A stretch of 59,632 nt of DNA, taken from Marinobacter xestospongiae. Its GTDB lineage: Bacteria; Pseudomonadota; Gammaproteobacteria; Pseudomonadales; Oleiphilaceae. The notes beneath the pieces were generated by a model that was not told where the DNA came from, searched no databases, and saw only the letters and a list, made by a program, of their open reading frames with translations. How positions within the stretch are numbered: position 1 is the stretch's first letter; every line of letters starts with the position of its first letter. The DNA lies in contig NZ_JAKZAK010000032.1 of NCBI RefSeq assembly GCF_023156385.1, forward strand, positions 1 through 59,632, read 5' to 3'. Shown here one piece after another: positions 58,060 to 59,632 of the stretch. The position numbers were made by a program, and so were the translations under genes.

Positions 58060-59632
58060 GCTACACCCCGCCCGCCTTAACCAACCCGGTCACCTTAAGC
58101 CCCGACTACACCCCACCAGACCTAACCCTCCCCGTCGTCCTGGGCACCCCCCAAACCCCAGGCGGCCACCTGCAGGCCAACCTGCCGCCCCCGTCACCAG
58201 CCATCACCCTGGCCGCCACCGGCCAGCAGACCCTCGATGGCCAACTGGCAACCACCCTGGCCACTCCCCAGCCCACTTTAGAACCCCATCTCCAGGGCGA
58301 GGTAGGGTGGGTCGGAACCCTGGTCGCCGGCCTTCCGGCACCATCGGTACCGGCGCCCGATCTGACGGCAAGCCTGGCTCAAGACCTGGACCTGCCAGAC
58401 ACCGACGGCGCCCGCACCCGCGCACCGCATCACACCGACATGCCACGGCTCTCCCTGGCGCAACGGCTCCAGCAACAGCAGGCCAACGCCATCCGGGTAC
58501 CAAGCCACTGGCTGCACCAGCAGGCCCTGGCCCGGGCGGGTCGGCTCACGGGCCGATACGCAGAGACACGCCACCTGCGCCGGCCACTCACCGCGCCACA
58601 CCAGCACGGCCTGGCCCTCAACGCATCGGCCGGCTGGGGCCACGCCGATGCCCTGCGGAGCCGGGAGCGGTTAGCTGCCAGGCACCAGCAGGCGCTACCG
58701 GCCAATGGCCATGCCCAGTCGGGCTGGGCAGACACGATCAAAGTCCGGCGTGGGTGGCGACTGGCGGAACAGCAGGGCCAGTTCCTCCGGCGGGCGCTGG
58801 GCATTGATACCCGCACCGCCTGGCCCACAGGTGCCCACATCCGCCTGCGTTGGCAGCAAGCCGACGACCCCGCGCCCGGCTACTGGTGGCCGGTCTACCA
58901 GCCGCCCGGGCTGCGGGTGGTTATCCCGTGCACCGGTGATTACAGCCCACGCCCACTGCGCTGCCCGGTCATTCTGGGGGCGGACTACCCGCCCCAGCCA
59001 CCGTGTCCGGTCGAGCCGGACTCCGACACCCTCATCATCCCCGTCAGGGAGGAATACTACGTGCTTAACACCGTCACACTCGCGCTGCTGGACGGCACGC
59101 CCCTGCCGGCGGCAGAGTTCAGTGCGTCCATCGACGTCGACAGCTGGACCTGGTCCTGGTCGGCCCGTCTCCCGGGCAACGTGTTGCCCCTCATCGCCCC
59201 TGGTAACACCAACCGCACCGAGATCCTGGCGACCCTCAACGGCGAACCCCTGCGCCTCACCGTGGCCACCATCCAGCGCGACCGCCGCTTTGGCGAGGCC
59301 TGGTTACGAGTCAGTGGCCGTGGCCGGGCCGACGTACTCGCAGAGCCCGTGGCACCGGTGATGGCCTTCAACAACCCCAGCGAACGCACCGCCCAGCAAT
59401 GCCTGAACGACGCTCTGACCACCAACGGCGTGCCCCTGGGCTGGACTCTGGACTGGCAGATCGAAGACTGGCTGGTCCCGGCGGGCCTATGGTCCCACAG
59501 CGGCACCTGGATCAGCGCCGCCACCCGCCTCGCCGAAGCCGGCGGCGCCTACGTGCAGGCCCACGACACCAACCAGGTGCTGCGCATCCTGCCCCGGTAC
59601 CCGACACTGCCGTGGCACTGGGCCACCACAAC
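58056..59632 (+). CDS. Large tail protein, partial (runs off the window)
   Basis: An open frame of at least 525 codons with no stop to the window end. ATG 58056 overlaps the LamG stop (ATGA). Residues about 1-110 are Pro/Thr/Leu-rich (disordered). A Gln/Arg/His/Ala-rich helical segment follows (about 110-275), then conserved-looking blocks: IDVDSWTWSWSARLPG, EILATLNGEPLRLTVATIQRDRRFGEAWLRVSGRGRADVLAEPVAPVM and IEDWLVPAGLWSHSGTWISAATRLAEAGGAYVQ, which resemble central tail proteins of siphophages. The function is inferred from place. Confidence 0.7.
   Translation, partial: MSYTPPALTNPVTLSPDYTPPDLTLPVVLGTPQTPGGHLQANLPPPSPAITLAATGQQTLDGQLATTLATPQPTLEPHLQGEVGWVGTLVAGLPAPSVPAPDLTASLAQDLDLPDTDGARTRAPHHTDMPRLSLAQRLQQQQANAIRVPSHWLHQQALARAGRLTGRYAETRHLRRPLTAPHQHGLALNASAGWGHADALRSRERLAARHQQALPANGHAQSGWADTIKVRRGWRLAEQQGQFLRRALGIDTRTAWPTGAHIRLRWQQADDPAPGYWWPVYQPPGLRVVIPCTGDYSPRPLRCPVILGADYPPQPPCPVEPDSDTLIIPVREEYYVLNTVTLALLDGTPLPAAEFSASIDVDSWTWSWSARLPGNVLPLIAPGNTNRTEILATLNGEPLRLTVATIQRDRRFGEAWLRVSGRGRADVLAEPVAPVMAFNNPSERTAQQCLNDALTTNGVPLGWTLDWQIEDWLVPAGLWSHSGTWISAATRLAEAGGAYVQAHDTNQVLRILPRYPTLPWHWATT

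Larger units (their letters stand above)
27303..59632. mobile_element. Lambda-like siphoviral prophage integrated in dusA (right end outside window)
   Basis: About 32 kb of contiguous phage genes in the classical order: integrase, accessory/early leftward genes, repressor and Cro, O- and P-like replication genes, Q-like antiterminator, lysis, packaging, head and tail. The left border is inferred from the integrase abutting the dusA 5' end. All structural modules appear intact, with no frameshifted gene, so the prophage may be functional. Tail-tip genes continue past 59632. Confidence 0.92.

Noticed and set aside
58307..59361. Pro/Arg-rich plus- and minus-strand frames at the window end
   Set aside because: They lie in alternative frames of the tail gene that starts at 58056, which is open through to the end and carries recognisable tail blocks.

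Overview
The window is about 60% G+C, with dense coding and good Shine-Dalgarno sites. The gene content and order (psrA, an S-methyl-5'-thioinosine phosphorylase, csiV, mfd, long gap, nqrA-F, apbE, nqrM, sthA) match a gammaproteobacterial chromosome of the Pseudomonas/Marinobacter type. A Na+-pumping NADH dehydrogenase fits a marine or halophilic relative such as Marinobacter; the genus is an inference from gene content, not a database result.

Bases 1-27431 are chromosome. They open with a decayed IS30-type transposase, then rlmG, riboflavin synthase, a PsrA-type TetR regulator with its own operator, an L,D-transpeptidase-fold protein, an MscS channel, mtiP, and csiV/mfd on the minus strand. 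Next come a 489-residue glyceraldehyde-3-phosphate dehydrogenase and a complete Na+-NQR block: all six subunits, the flavin transferase ApbE that loads FMN on NqrB and NqrC, and the iron-delivery factor NqrM, followed by soluble transhydrogenase. A minus-strand group follows: glycerophosphodiesterase, type I-beta DAHP synthase, TerB protein, transaldolase and dusA.

From dusA to the window end (about 27.3-59.6 kb) lies a prophage integrated at the 5' end of dusA. The right end is outside the window. Its tyrosine integrase abuts dusA divergently. Next is a lower-GC cargo patch with a TcmP (three-Cys-motif partner) gene convergent with a DUF5131/Gp37-Gp68 'three-Cys-motif' gene; the latter has a textbook LexA (SOS) box just before its start. 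A leftward early operon follows (small unknowns, DUF2303, PrtN-like, KilAC-like, LuxR-type HTH). Then come a lambda-like immunity region (repressor, Cro), an O-like replication gene carrying two blocks of 12-bp iterons and an AT-rich stretch, a P-like gene, and a Q-like antiterminator.

The late region runs rightward from a terminator just after Q: lysozyme, membrane/holin-like proteins, overlapping Rz/Rz1, HNH endonuclease, terS, terL, portal, S49-type protease, HK97-fold capsid, connectors, tail tube, tape measure and large tail-tip proteins, the last running off the window. Three intrinsic terminators lie within the late stretch, as expected if a Q-type antiterminator controls it. One leftward small gene with its own promoter sits between tail tube and tape measure.

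The best candidate for an undescribed system is the SOS-boxed DUF5131 gene with its convergent TcmP partner. No CRISPR array, rRNA or tRNA gene was seen.
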